From NCBI RefSeq assembly GCF_001613085.1, contig NZ_BDBR01000033.1, positions 1-64,000 of the forward strand: a stretch of DNA of 64,000 nucleotides, written 5' to 3'. A program made the position numbers and the translations under genes. This DNA is from Nocardia salmonicida NBRC 13393 (GTDB taxonomy: Bacteria > Actinomycetota > Actinomycetes > Mycobacteriales > Mycobacteriaceae). This document shows positions 16,635-25,010 of the stretch, piece by piece (position 1 is the first letter of the stretch; each line of letters begins with the position of its first letter). The notes beneath the pieces are model-generated. The model did not search any database and was not told the origin of the DNA. It worked only from the letters and a program-made list of their open reading frames with translations.

Positions 16635-17411
16635 TCACCATCTCCGATGGTTCTCGTCGCCTCTCAGTTCGCCAACTCCGGCAAGGATGGCATCGCCGCC
16701 CGGGCGGCGCAAAGGATCTTTGTCGAGCATCTGCTCGACAAGCGCGGCGAGCCCGGGATCGACCGTTGTGGGCAACGGTGGCACCGGCCAACGGGTGTGC
16801 TGGATATTGAATTCGGCGATGGATGGCCCTGGAAACGGCCGAGTCCCGCTGACTGCCTCGTACAAGATCACGCCGACGGAGTAGATGTCGCCAGCTCGGG
16901 TGAATTCGGCGTCGTACCATCGCTCGGGTGCGGCATAGGCGTTGAGCGCCGCACGCTTCCACGTATAGGTAGCCGTGCTTGCACCGACGATTCGTGCGAT
17001 CCCGAAGTCGGACAAGCACCACCGATCGCGATAGCGAAGTACGTTCTCCGGCTTGATATCGCGGTGCAACAGATCACCGAGTTCGCCGACCCCACTTACC
17101 AGGTCGACCAATAGCGCCGACGCTTGGCTGGTCGACATCACCGCGCGACCATCGCGCAAATGTGCTCGCAAGCTGCACTCTGCGCGCGGCATCCGCATCA
17201 ACAAGCTGCCCGATCGCTCGACATGTTCAACGACTGGTATGACGTTGCGCGCCTGTGCGGGGAAACGCGCTAACAACTCGCGCTCGGCACCGGGGATAAG
17301 CATGACCTCCTTGATCGCTGCAGGTTCGCCGGTCTCAGCGTTGATCGCGCCGTACACGACTCCGATGCTTCCCTCGCCGAGTTGCTCGACAACCAGCCAC
17401 CGCTGCGTCAT
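16635..17411 (-). CDS. Soluble Ser/Thr protein kinase, catalytic domain only
   Basis: A 258-residue Hanks-type kinase without membrane or sensor domain. Motifs: LGEGSIGVVYGA, Lys in AAIKEV, complete HRDIKPEN, SDFGIA, and AAPERW. The ATG at 17411 is chosen because it overlaps the TGA of the upstream gene (ATGA, 17408-17411) and because MTQRWLVVEQLGEG is the normal start of the domain. It is therefore probably co-translated with the upstream small protein. Both key catalytic residues are present, so it should be active. Target unknown; the kinase-Sel1-S1 protein just downstream is a plausible partner. Confidence 0.85.
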   Translation of the reverse strand: MTQRWLVVEQLGEGSIGVVYGAINAETGEPAAIKEVMLIPGAERELLARFPAQARNVIPVVEHVERSGSLLMRMPRAECSLRAHLRDGRAVMSTSQASALLVDLVSGVGELGDLLHRDIKPENVLRYRDRWCLSDFGIARIVGASTATYTWKRAALNAYAAPERWYDAEFTRAGDIYSVGVILYEAVSGTRPFPGPSIAEFNIQHTRWPVPPLPTTVDPGLAALVEQMLDKDPLRRPGGDAILAGVGELRGDENHRRW

Positions 17412-17860
17412 CTCAATGACTCGTAAGTTTGTCCTTCCCTGCACTGTTCAAGTGTGCCAGCGATCGGCGATCTGTTCACCAGCAAGACCCAGTCGCCGCG
17501 CTTGCACCGAGAACCGACGCCGACGTTTGGACAATGCAGGACAGATCGCAGTCGCGAGGAACCACGCATAGCGTGGGCGCTCACCCAAGAACGTCCGGTT
17601 CGCAAGTCAACAAGGTGCACCTTGGGCGCGATCGCGGCTGTCTTGTGCCCGGTCAATAGCGCGACCGCACTCGTGCTCAACATCGCCGCCGACAGTTCGA
17701 CCGCCGGTGCCAGCGCGGGCGCAGCCAACCTGCCCGCCGAGATCCTCGTCTCGGATGGGCATCCCAGGAAGTCAGTTACGCCGCTGCGGGACGAATAGAC
17801 TCTCGGTGCGCCCCCCACTAGGTGGCCGAAAGCTGCTTGCCGCACTGTCCAGTGCACCAC
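17408..17860 (-). CDS. Unrecognised small protein coupled to the kinase gene
   Basis: An open frame of up to 150 residues whose TGA overlaps the kinase ATG. The part after about residue 30 looks protein-like (LAAPALAPAVELSAAMLSTS, TGHKTAAIAPKVHLVDLRTG, CKRGDWVLLVNRSPIAGTL). The first 30 residues are less convincing, and the true start may lie further in. I do not recognise a family. The ATGA overlap is the best reason to believe it is real. A role as regulator or substrate of the kinase is only a guess. Confidence 0.45.
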   Translation of the reverse strand: MVHWTVRQAAFGHLVGGAPRVYSSRSGVTDFLGCPSETRISAGRLAAPALAPAVELSAAMLSTSAVALLTGHKTAAIAPKVHLVDLRTGRSWVSAHAMRGSSRLRSVLHCPNVGVGSRCKRGDWVLLVNRSPIAGTLEQCREGQTYESLR

Positions 17861-17921
17861 GGACTCGTCCGGACCTTTGTCACGACGAGAACCGGATGCA
17901 TCGCCACGGTAGTAGCTAAGG

Positions 17922-18070
17922 GATGTCCCGTAAGTCGTTGAGCAGCAACAGGTATCGTCTCCCCGGTGGTGATCTCGGCAGCTTACCCGGTGATGGTGGA
18001 GTTGTTCTCCGGGCTGCGGCCGACCACGTCCGCTCGACTGATCACGCAGTTGCGGCGCGAGGGCGCTGAC
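17922..18070 (+). mobile_element. Left-end fragment of an IS element
   Basis: GGGATGTCCCGTAAGTCG near 17922 looks like the terminal repeat of an IS5-type element. A short frame follows (VISAAYPVMVELFSGLRPTT, then [16 protein letters not shown]) that resembles a transposase N-terminus. It is cut off by a stop at about 18070, directly before the tatC fragment. The family assignment is tentative. Confidence 0.35.
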
Positions 18071-18076
18071 CGACCG

Positions 18077-18322
18077 TTACGCGGCCGACCGTCGTGAGGA
18101 GGCGGGCAGGTCGCAGTAGGGGCCGATCAGCAAGCCGCCGAGAGAGGGCAGTCCGAACAGTGAGTGGGCGTACCAGAGGAACCCGAGGACTGTGGCCAGC
18201 CCGATCGCGGCGACCGAGATCAGCAGCCGGTAGCGCAGTTCCCGGAGGTGCTCGACCACCGGCATGGTGCCGGTGGGATTGCGCCGACGCCTAACGCGCC
18301 GCAGCCCGTATGAGACCCCCAT
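18077..18322 (-). pseudogene. tatC: Truncated tatC (N-terminal quarter)
   Basis: 81 residues that match the beginning of Tat[49 protein letters not shown] and [11 protein letters not shown]. The frame then ends at a stop where the periplasmic loop should continue, so helices 2-6 are missing. It differs from the complete tatC at 9.6 kb by many substitutions. It is therefore not a recent copy and may derive from a different TatC lineage. It abuts an IS fragment. Confidence 0.82.
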
Positions 18323-18379
18323 GATGTCCGCCCCTCCGCATCGGTGCCTCGCGCAAGCATTCGTCCCGCGCCGGTACAC

Positions 18380-18990
18380 CTTGACAGGAGCCAGTTCTGG
18401 CGACTCAAGCGTTAGCAGTTGTCCGAGAACCGATTGTTCATCGACGCCGCGAAGGTCAGCAGCTACCGATGACCGTGGGCGAAAAGATCGCCAAGCTCAA
18501 GCGGTTAGTCTCAAGCGGTTCGTTGGGCATCGTCGTGTCGAATTTGCCGTTCTCGGAATCGTGGTAGCTGCTGCCGCGGCGGGGGTGTGTGCGGGCTTCC
18601 GTGATCGGGGGCGGCCGATCTGTCGGGGCGTGTCATGGTCGCTGATGATCCTCGGTCTGAAGAGTGCGGGGGCTGCTCGGTCACGGTCGGCGGGCACCCA
18701 CGCGAGGCTGACGCCAGCCTGGCTTGTACACGTTGGTGGACAGCGAGACTGTCGGGAACCGGGTCGCGGGTACCCCAGCCATGCCCGATTCTTCAGGTGT
18801 CAGACCGCGGCGTTATCGACCAGTTCAGCGCTTCCTCGACATCGGACCCGTCTAACAACCTGTGCCGGTACACAGCCGAAATTCCGCCATGTACAGCATG
18901 GCAGCAGCGCCAGGTCAGATCTCGATGCAACTGCCCCCAACGAGCAGAGGAGGCGTCGATCCGATACGCTCGCCGCGATTGTTGTTCGCT
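18380..18990. other. Gene-free stretch before the first ESX cassette
   Basis: About 610 bases with only shadow frames of biased composition. The cassette promoter should lie towards its right end, but I cannot point to one. Confidence 0.4.
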
Positions 18991-19004
18991 AAGGGGGATG
19001 CTTT

Positions 19005-19322
19005 CTGTCGCAATCGTGGGATGGGCAATTCGATGTCGCTCCAGCTGATGTCACCGATGCGGGTCGCTACGTCCAGCTGACGGCGCAGGAACTCGCTACC
19101 GGTCTCCGCGCGATCGACTCCGATGTCAACAAGCTGCTGCAGTCCTGGACCGGCAACTCGGCTACCTCGTATCGCTCTGGCTGGGATGAAGCACGTAAGG
19201 GCGCGGAAACCGTTTTGGAAGCGTTGGCAACCTTGGCGGAGCTCTTAGGCGTGGTAGCCGATACTCATACCGATCTCGACACACAGCGCGCTGCGAACAC
19301 CAGCTCGCTGGATCTGCCGTAA
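19005..19322 (+). CDS. WXG100/ESX-type protein, probable CTG start
   Basis: A 105-residue WXG100-family helical hairpin protein of the type VII secretion world. The frame reads SQSWDGQFDVAPADV, then ELATGLRAIDSDVNKLLQSW and TGNSATSYRSGW (W-T-G turn), ending SSLDLP, a pattern seen in nocardial WXG proteins. An in-frame stop at 18990-18992 limits the start. No ATG, GTG or TTG lies in frame before the conserved part. CTG 19005 would give M-S-Q-S-W-D-G-Q with AGGGGG (18992-18997) seven bases upstream. The only nearby ATG (18998) is out of frame. Either a CTG start or a one-base indel must be assumed. It leads a cassette with another WXG100 gene 23 bases on. Confidence 0.75.
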   Translation: MSQSWDGQFDVAPADVTDAGRYVQLTAQELATGLRAIDSDVNKLLQSWTGNSATSYRSGWDEARKGAETVLEALATLAELLGVVADTHTDLDTQRAANTSSLDLP

Positions 19323-19345
19323 GTCATTGCGGGGAGGAAGAATTC

Positions 19346-19657
19346 ATGACTGACGCATACAGGGTGGACCTGGACGACCTCGACGAGATCTCTACCCAAC
19401 TCAAGGGCTTCGTTGGTTTCCTTACCGATAGCATCGCCGGTATCCAGCAACGCACCACCGGGCTACAAGGCGCGTGGAGCGGCACCTCTGCCGACGCCGC
19501 CAACGCCGCGTTCTCGAAGTGGATCACCGGCGCACAGGATGTCGCCGAGGGCATCGACACCATGCGTACCGCAGCTCTGGCCGCACGAGACCGCTACAAC
19601 ACTGCCGTAGCAACGAATCTACAGATGCTCGGCCGTACGACAGGCAGCCAATCATGA
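19346..19657 (+). CDS. WXG100/ESX-type protein
   Basis: A 103-residue WXG100 protein. The hairpin turn is GAWSGTSADAANAAF (W-S-G), flanked by two amphipathic helices, and length is typical. It probably pairs with the preceding WXG100 protein as a heterodimer for export by an ESX machine encoded elsewhere. It overlaps the next gene by four bases (ATGA), so it is co-translated with the large effector-like protein. Confidence 0.85.
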   Translation: MTDAYRVDLDDLDEISTQLKGFVGFLTDSIAGIQQRTTGLQGAWSGTSADAANAAFSKWITGAQDVAEGIDTMRTAALAARDRYNTAVATNLQMLGRTTGSQS

Positions 19658-20919
19658 CAGTTCTCGATGTCTCCGCGCAGACCTACTACGACGCGGCCGA
19701 CATCTGCGCGAAAGCATCCTCAGGGTACTTCGAGGCGTTCAAAACCGCGATGCGGTCTTTCGGCGACACCACCAACATGGCCGGTAGCGTCGGCGACGGT
19801 AAGCAATGGGCTCAGTCCTACGACCAGCAGTGCACAGACATCTACGGCATGTCGATCGACATGGTGGTCGCCCTCGACGGATACGCCCAAGTCCTCAAAC
19901 AGGCTGGCTACAACCATGCCCTCGCCGATCACGACCCGAGCAGCGGGCAACCGGAACCCGATGCTCCCGACCTGACCCCCTCGTTCACCCTCTCGCCGCA
20001 GGAACTCGTCGACCTGCTGGTGCCCCCTTCGGCGGGAGGGCCTGGCCGTGGACTCGTGGACGACGGCCTCGACCTGGCAGCGAAAGTCGGCATCCCGATT
20101 CCCGACGGAGATACGACCAAGCTGTCGCACTCCGGCGATGTCTGGCACAACCTGGCCAACAACGCCTCTGTCACCCTTGCACCCGGCGAACTCGAGCAAG
20201 CAGCCGCTCTGTTCGGTCACGTAACCTCCCCGGATGCGAACTTCATCGATGAAGATCTACGCGAACTCAAGACAGCCGCAAGTGATCTCGGGGCCGCTTA
20301 TGGCGAACTGGCGCAAGCCTGCCGCGATCAGAAGCAAGCCCATGATGATCTCCGGGTCCAGCTGCGACAATTATGCGAAGACCTCGCCAACGAAATCGCC
20401 GTCGAAGTTGCCGTCAGCCTCGCGCTCACCGTCGTCGCATCCGCTGTCAGCTTCGGGGTGGGTGCAGCGGCGGTGGCAGCCAAGACGGCTGTCGCCGTCG
20501 CAAGAATCATCGACAAGTTTGCAGACTTGATCAAGATCGCCGTCAGAGCGGCAAAGCTACGAACAGTCGTCGCGGTCGAGCGTGCCACTGCGAAAACCAA
20601 AGAAAGCATCAAAGACCTCACCACTACCCTGGTCAAGAAGCTGAAAGACCACACCGACGCCATCAAGAAATTCGCTACCGATGAAGTAGTACTCTGCACC
20701 CAGGGTGCTCTGGCAGGTGCCGGAGTTGACATCCTCAAGGATGTATCCAACGGTGGAGATCCGCCCGCCTACGTAGAGGACGCCGTTTTTGGGTGTGTTT
20801 CCGGGGCTGTTGTCGGAGGTGGCTGGTCAGCATTGTCACCGAAGGCAAGAAATGCGGTGATCGCCTCTGTTGTCGGCGGGGTGATCGTGTTGAGAAATCA
20901 GGGTGGAGAAGACGAGTAA
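19654..20919 (+). CDS. Large WXG-type ESX effector-like protein
   Basis: A 421-residue protein. Residues 1-105 form an ESX-type helical N-terminus (AQTYYDAADICAKASSGYF, then GSVGDGKQWAQSYDQQ and LKQAGYNHALADH), as in large T7SS toxins of nocardiae. The middle contains helices and a region beginning GDVWHNLANNASVTLAPGEL. Residues about 245-290 are long hydrophobic Ala/Val stretches. The C-terminus has a Gly-rich part (GCVSGAVVGGGWSALSP). I see no known toxin fold (no ADP-ribosyltransferase, nuclease or NADase motif). The actual start is ATG 19654, not the longer frame. An effector role is inferred from architecture and from the small membrane protein that follows. Confidence 0.78.
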   Translation: MTVLDVSAQTYYDAADICAKASSGYFEAFKTAMRSFGDTTNMAGSVGDGKQWAQSYDQQCTDIYGMSIDMVVALDGYAQVLKQAGYNHALADHDPSSGQPEPDAPDLTPSFTLSPQELVDLLVPPSAGGPGRGLVDDGLDLAAKVGIPIPDGDTTKLSHSGDVWHNLANNASVTLAPGELEQAAALFGHVTSPDANFIDEDLRELKTAASDLGAAYGELAQACRDQKQAHDDLRVQLRQLCEDLANEIAVEVAVSLALTVVASAVSFGVGAAAVAAKTAVAVARIIDKFADLIKIAVRAAKLRTVVAVERATAKTKESIKDLTTTLVKKLKDHTDAIKKFATDEVVLCTQGALAGAGVDILKDVSNGGDPPAYVEDAVFGCVSGAVVGGGWSALSPKARNAVIASVVGGVIVLRNQGGEDE

Positions 20920-21034
20920 GTGCAATTACTGCGGCCGCCTTGCTTGCGCCTCGAAATCTCCGCGCTCGAATCATAGAAGGTGAACTATTCTAGACAATAA
21001 AGAATCCTTTCTGCTTTGGCTTCTACTATTCGCC

Positions 21035-21343
21035 ATGATCGCCTATGCAACCAAGTCTATAAAGCATTTCTGGGCATTGCACACTCTCAAAAGTGTCACG
21101 AGCAACTCAGCCCCAGGCGAGCCGCCGAGCGATCTGGTTCGGGAAAATAAGGCGCACCGACTTACCGCGATATGTTCCGCTGCAATTTGCATTCTTTACC
21201 TCCCCTGGGTGGCGTATATTGCATCCATTGTGAGCGAAACCGGTCGCCGAGTTCCGCTACTGGCCTTAATTTTGATGGCTATCTACGCGATCGGTCTAAA
21301 TGTGGCCGGACGGCTTGGATTCAAGATCATCGACGAGATGTAG
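21035..21343 (+). CDS. Small membrane protein, possible immunity partner
   Basis: A 102-residue protein with two membrane helices (about residues 47-68 and 75-92), of lower GC than its neighbours. The frame is open further upstream (ESFLLWLLLFAM), which would add a third hydrophobic segment, but no standard start codon is available there. Small membrane proteins directly after ESX effectors often protect the producer; that is inference only. No family is recognised. Confidence 0.5.
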   Translation: MIAYATKSIKHFWALHTLKSVTSNSAPGEPPSDLVRENKAHRLTAICSAAICILYLPWVAYIASIVSETGRRVPLLALILMAIYAIGLNVAGRLGFKIIDEM

Positions 21344-21727
21344 CGCCGAGGAACTCGCCTCGGACACCACAGCAGGTACTCAACGAACATTCCTACGGCT
21401 GCATGTTATACGGCCGACATCTCTCGGATCGCACCGATCCTCGAATCCGTCGAGTCTATGCGAATTTCGAATGTAGAAATTCGTCGAGAGCAGGCCGCGC
21501 ACGGTCACGATGCCATGTTAGGTCGCTGCCAATTCCGGTGCCAGATGCGCCTTGAAGGTGGGCGGCATGCCTTCTAATCTATGCACTGCGCGACGGCCCT
21601 TTTGACCCTACCCGCAGCGTCTCGAAATGCACGTCCACCATCGGGCTGATCGCCTTGTCTGCAAAATGCGGGGACCCGACTCATCGAGGCGGCCGAGGAC
21701 TAGCAAAATTGACCCAAGCCTACCCGC
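21344..21727. other. Gene-free stretch before the propeller lipoprotein
   Basis: 384 bases with no supported frame, RNA or clear repeat. It presumably carries the promoter of the downstream lipoprotein gene. Confidence 0.4.
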
Positions 21728-23167
21728 ATGTTTACTCTCGATTCGGCCATGGCACAGGGCACGGCACGCAGGTATCAGGGGGCGAAGTTGCGCAGGTTGG
21801 CTACTGCTGGAGTTGTCGTTGCGGCATTGAGCATTTCAGCATGTGCGAGCGCCTCGGAGCAGCGGGACTATCCCAGCCCCGTCCCCACATCATCATCATC
21901 GCCGCCTACTACGACCACCACGACGGTGAACCGGCCTGCCGCGTGGTCGATAGAATTCGATGTCGGCGCAGCAGAGGTCGCCGTGCTGGGAGACGTGGTC
22001 ATCACCCCCCGCGAGACCTCGTTCATCGCGGTCGACCGTGCCTCCGGCCGTGAGCGTTGGCGCCGAGATCAGAAAGTCACCGGCGGAGCGGGATTCGAGT
22101 ATCGGATCAGCGGCGAGCTGGTCGTGCTCTCCGAGCGTCGAGCCGCATCCAGTGACCCGACCTTGTTCGAAGTGATCGAGGCGGCGACCGGCCGCACCAG
22201 GTGGCAGGCGAGTACGAATTACCTGAACGTCTATGGTGACGCGGTGTACCGGACCGACTGCACGGCGATGGGTACTCGCGACGTGCAGTGCACCACGATG
22301 CGACACGATATCGGCGATGGAAAGGCGTCGTGGCCGCGCCCGGCGAGCGGCACACTCGGCCACGACGTGATCGGAACCTGGCACCAGCAAGCTCCACCGG
22401 AATCGGAGTACCTGCCTATCTGGGTGGGACCATCGACCGCCGGTCCCACAGATAGGCCATGGGCTTCGGTAGCGACCGCCACCGGTGACGTTCTCCCCGG
22501 ACGCGGCGCCAGTCATGCTTGGTACACCTTCAGCGTTGGTGAACTGCTCGTCAGCACTGACCACGACAGGAATGAGTACCTCTGCGAAGTTGCCCTGGAG
22601 GCAATCAGCGGCTCGACCGGAACGCGACAGTGGTCGGCATCTGTACACGGTGGCCGACGCAAGGAGAACGACGATTGCCAGAAGAGGCTGAGCGGGTCGG
22701 AGCTCGGCCAAATGATCGGCAGTGGCTCGAGGATTGCGGCCGTCACCGCCGACGGAACTCCTCAACTGTTCGATCTGGCAACGGGTTCCACGGTCTGGGC
22801 GGCCACCGATCGCGGCACTCCCCTCGACGGTGACGACCGATCGCTGCTGGTCAGCGAATTCGCTGACCAGGGCACCTTGTCACTACTGGACCTCGAGACC
22901 GGAAAGAAGAAGTGGTCGGTACCCGATCCTGGCTTCGACCCCTACCCGAGCCGACGTACGACGTTTCTGGTCGGTGATCGAGTTGTCGTGGGCGGCCGAA
23001 TTCAAATCGGCGAATTCGCCGGCCGACCGACCACGATCATCTACGACCGCGAAACGGGTCGGGAAATCGATCGATATGTCGGCTGGGTCCAAGGCGCGGG
23101 TGCTGACTGGCTAGCACTGCTGGTGAGTGAAGGCAGCGGGTCCGACAAACTCCAGTTCCATCGTTGA
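21728..23167 (+). CDS. PQQ-like beta-propeller lipoprotein
   Basis: A 479-residue exported lipoprotein. The signal peptide ends in a lipobox with Cys near residue 40 (ALSISAC), followed by a Ser/Thr/Pro linker. The mature part has repeated blades of the outer-membrane-assembly/PQQ-like type: FIAVDRASGRERWR, FEVIEAATGRTRW, LFDLATGSTVW, and LSLLDLETGKKKWS. Such propellers usually serve as protein-binding scaffolds, and none of the residues for PQQ catalysis is evident. Start at 21728 or 21749 (MAQGTARR) is open, as neither has a strong ribosome site. It stands alone. Confidence 0.8.
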   Translation: MFTLDSAMAQGTARRYQGAKLRRLATAGVVVAALSISACASASEQRDYPSPVPTSSSSPPTTTTTTVNRPAAWSIEFDVGAAEVAVLGDVVITPRETSFIAVDRASGRERWRRDQKVTGGAGFEYRISGELVVLSERRAASSDPTLFEVIEAATGRTRWQASTNYLNVYGDAVYRTDCTAMGTRDVQCTTMRHDIGDGKASWPRPASGTLGHDVIGTWHQQAPPESEYLPIWVGPSTAGPTDRPWASVATATGDVLPGRGASHAWYTFSVGELLVSTDHDRNEYLCEVALEAISGSTGTRQWSASVHGGRRKENDDCQKRLSGSELGQMIGSGSRIAAVTADGTPQLFDLATGSTVWAATDRGTPLDGDDRSLLVSEFADQGTLSLLDLETGKKKWSVPDPGFDPYPSRRTTFLVGDRVVVGGRIQIGEFAGRPTTIIYDRETGREIDRYVGWVQGAGADWLALLVSEGSGSDKLQFHR

Positions 23168-23242
23168 TCGCGGAAAAGCGCGGGGCAGATCAGGGTGAGT
23201 CTGCGATCCGGCCGACAGGCATCGCACCGATCAGATGACGGA

Positions 23243-23303
23243 CGCTCCGAAGCGAAATACCCCCTCGTATCACGCAATACCGCATTGACTCGCTCGAGTT
23301 CAG
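23243..23303 (-). mobile_element. IS3 OrfA C-terminal fragment
   Basis: On the minus strand LERVNAVLRDTRGYFASERP matches the leucine-zipper end of the OrfA remnant at 11.5 kb (LERVNSVFRDVSAYFASE). Only about 20 codons survive, in a 217-base gap between two genes. It is a further footprint of the same IS family. Confidence 0.6.
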
Positions 23304-23384
23304 TGCCCTGACCGCAGCCGGATCCGACTGCGCCGCCGCGATCGATGCGGGATCGCGGGCCGGTCGGTGGCCCGTCATCAATGG

Positions 23385-25010
23385 TTAGTCGTGCAAATCA
23401 CGGTGGGCGTAGCCGAGCAAGCCGAGCACTGTTGTCGCGACGGCGAGGGCAGTGAGAACGACGCTGGCGAGCACGTTCGGTCCGGTGTTCGGTACGCCGG
23501 CCAGGTGCGCGAATGGGGAAAGTTTGTGCACCCAGGTCGGTGCGTCGGTGCTGGCAGCGACGACGTCGAGCAGGAATCCCCCGACGACAGGGACCGCCCC
23601 GATCGCGCCGACGGCGTGTGGATACCAGCCCAAGGCCAGTGTCGCCGCGCCGAGCGCGAGCAACACCACTGGCACCAGGTTGAACGCGCCGGCGAAGGCA
23701 ACGCTCAACCCCAGCGGAGCACCGGTGCTTACCGCCCCGACCCACATGGCCAGCGCCGCAGTCGTCAGCAAAACCATCACACCCAGTGTGGTGACGGCGA
23801 TTTCGGCTCCCGCGAGTTGGTATCGGGACAGCGGTAGCGCGTGTAAGGGTGTCCAGCGGCGGGCCTTCTCATCCGCGGCCATGGCGGCGATGCGGGTGGC
23901 GGCATAGAGCCCGGTGGGGATGGCGAGTAGCGCGAATATCGCGGCAGCGAACCCGGTCGCCGAGCCGAGGCTGCCGAAACCGGCGGTGGCCGCGAGGTCA
24001 GCGAAGCGTGGGTTCTGCTCGAGAAAGCGCACGATCGTCGAAGCCAAGGCGCCGATCAGCACGAAATACGCGGCTATGCCGGCAGCCCATCCCGCAGTGG
24101 GCGCGAGCGCGCGCCGAACCGCGAAGGCGGGAACTGAACCCAGCAGACGAGTTCGCGCCGCGCGGGAATCCGACCGGACGAACACCGCCCCACCGAGATC
24201 ACGGCGATGGGCAACGACCAGCGCGGCGATGGCGGGTGTGATCGCCAGGCCAACCAGCACCAGCAACGGTGCGATCCGGTTCTCGGCGTAGGGCGCAGCG
24301 CGGGCAGCCAAGCCGAACGGGGTGAACCAGGCCATCCATGCCAACGCGGACACGCCATCGGCGAGCATCCGCACCAATAGGCTCGCCCCGAGGACCGCGC
24401 AGGCCGCTCCGGTGGCTGCCGAGCGGGAACCGAGCAGTTGCGCGGCGAGCACACCCACGCCCGCGAACGTCGCCGTCGAACCCAGTACACACACACCATG
24501 GATGACAGCGCCGCTGGGGTCGGTGCCTGTGGCGATCAAGGCGGCGCCGATGCCCACCGCACTCACTATGGCCGCCAGTGTGAGAACGGTGGTGCACCAC
24601 GCGACCAGGTCCACCATGCGGACGCGCCCGCCGAGAACCAGGTCCCAGCGACCGCTCTCCTCCTCGCCGCGAGTGAGCCTGGTGGCACTCAACAACGCCC
24701 ACACCCCGCACAACACCAGCACAGGTGTGCCGGTGCGCCAGACGGTGAACCCGCCGGGATCATCGAGCGCGCGCGGCTCGCCGAACAGGACTCTGATGGC
24801 GGGGTTCTCGGCGAGCGCGCGCAACGCGCCGGAGTCGAGGGCGTCGGCGAAAGTCGTCTGATATTGCACGGCGACCACGGCGGACAGCCCGGTCACGGTG
24901 ACAGCTATCAGTGCCGCGCCGCGCCACACCTGACGGTAGGTCAGCCAGGCCAAAGCGGGCCCAGTGGGCGGGACGGTCGCGCGGTGCGGGTACACTGTCG
25001 CAGCACTCAT
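23385..25010 (-). CDS. ABC-2 type exporter permease
   Basis: A 541-residue permease with about twelve hydrophobic segments in two similar halves, of the large 'exporter of polyketide antibiotics' type rather than the short six-helix type. It is basic at the N-terminus and begins YRQVWRGAALIAVTVTGLSA. It overlaps the ATPase gene by four bases (ATGA at 25007-25010) and completes a two-gene exporter. The substrate is unknown. The conserved leader motif in front of the ATPase gene is shared with a TrkA-N gene and nhaA, which hints at an ion-linked role. Confidence 0.85.
   Translation of the reverse strand: MSAATVYPHRATVPPTGPALAWLTYRQVWRGAALIAVTVTGLSAVVAVQYQTTFADALDSGALRALAENPAIRVLFGEPRALDDPGGFTVWRTGTPVLVLCGVWALLSATRLTRGEEESGRWDLVLGGRVRMVDLVAWCTTVLTLAAIVSAVGIGAALIATGTDPSGAVIHGVCVLGSTATFAGVGVLAAQLLGSRSAATGAACAVLGASLLVRMLADGVSALAWMAWFTPFGLAARAAPYAENRIAPLLVLVGLAITPAIAALVVAHRRDLGGAVFVRSDSRAARTRLLGSVPAFAVRRALAPTAGWAAGIAAYFVLIGALASTIVRFLEQNPRFADLAATAGFGSLGSATGFAAAIFALLAIPTGLYAATRIAAMAADEKARRWTPLHALPLSRYQLAGAEIAVTTLGVMVLLTTAALAMWVGAVSTGAPLGLSVAFAGAFNLVPVVLLALGAATLALGWYPHAVGAIGAVPVVGGFLLDVVAASTDAPTWVHKLSPFAHLAGVPNTGPNVLASVVLTALAVATTVLGLLGYAHRDLHD

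Noticed and set aside
21896-22765. 289-codon leftward frame
   Set aside because: Antisense shadow of the propeller lipoprotein gene.
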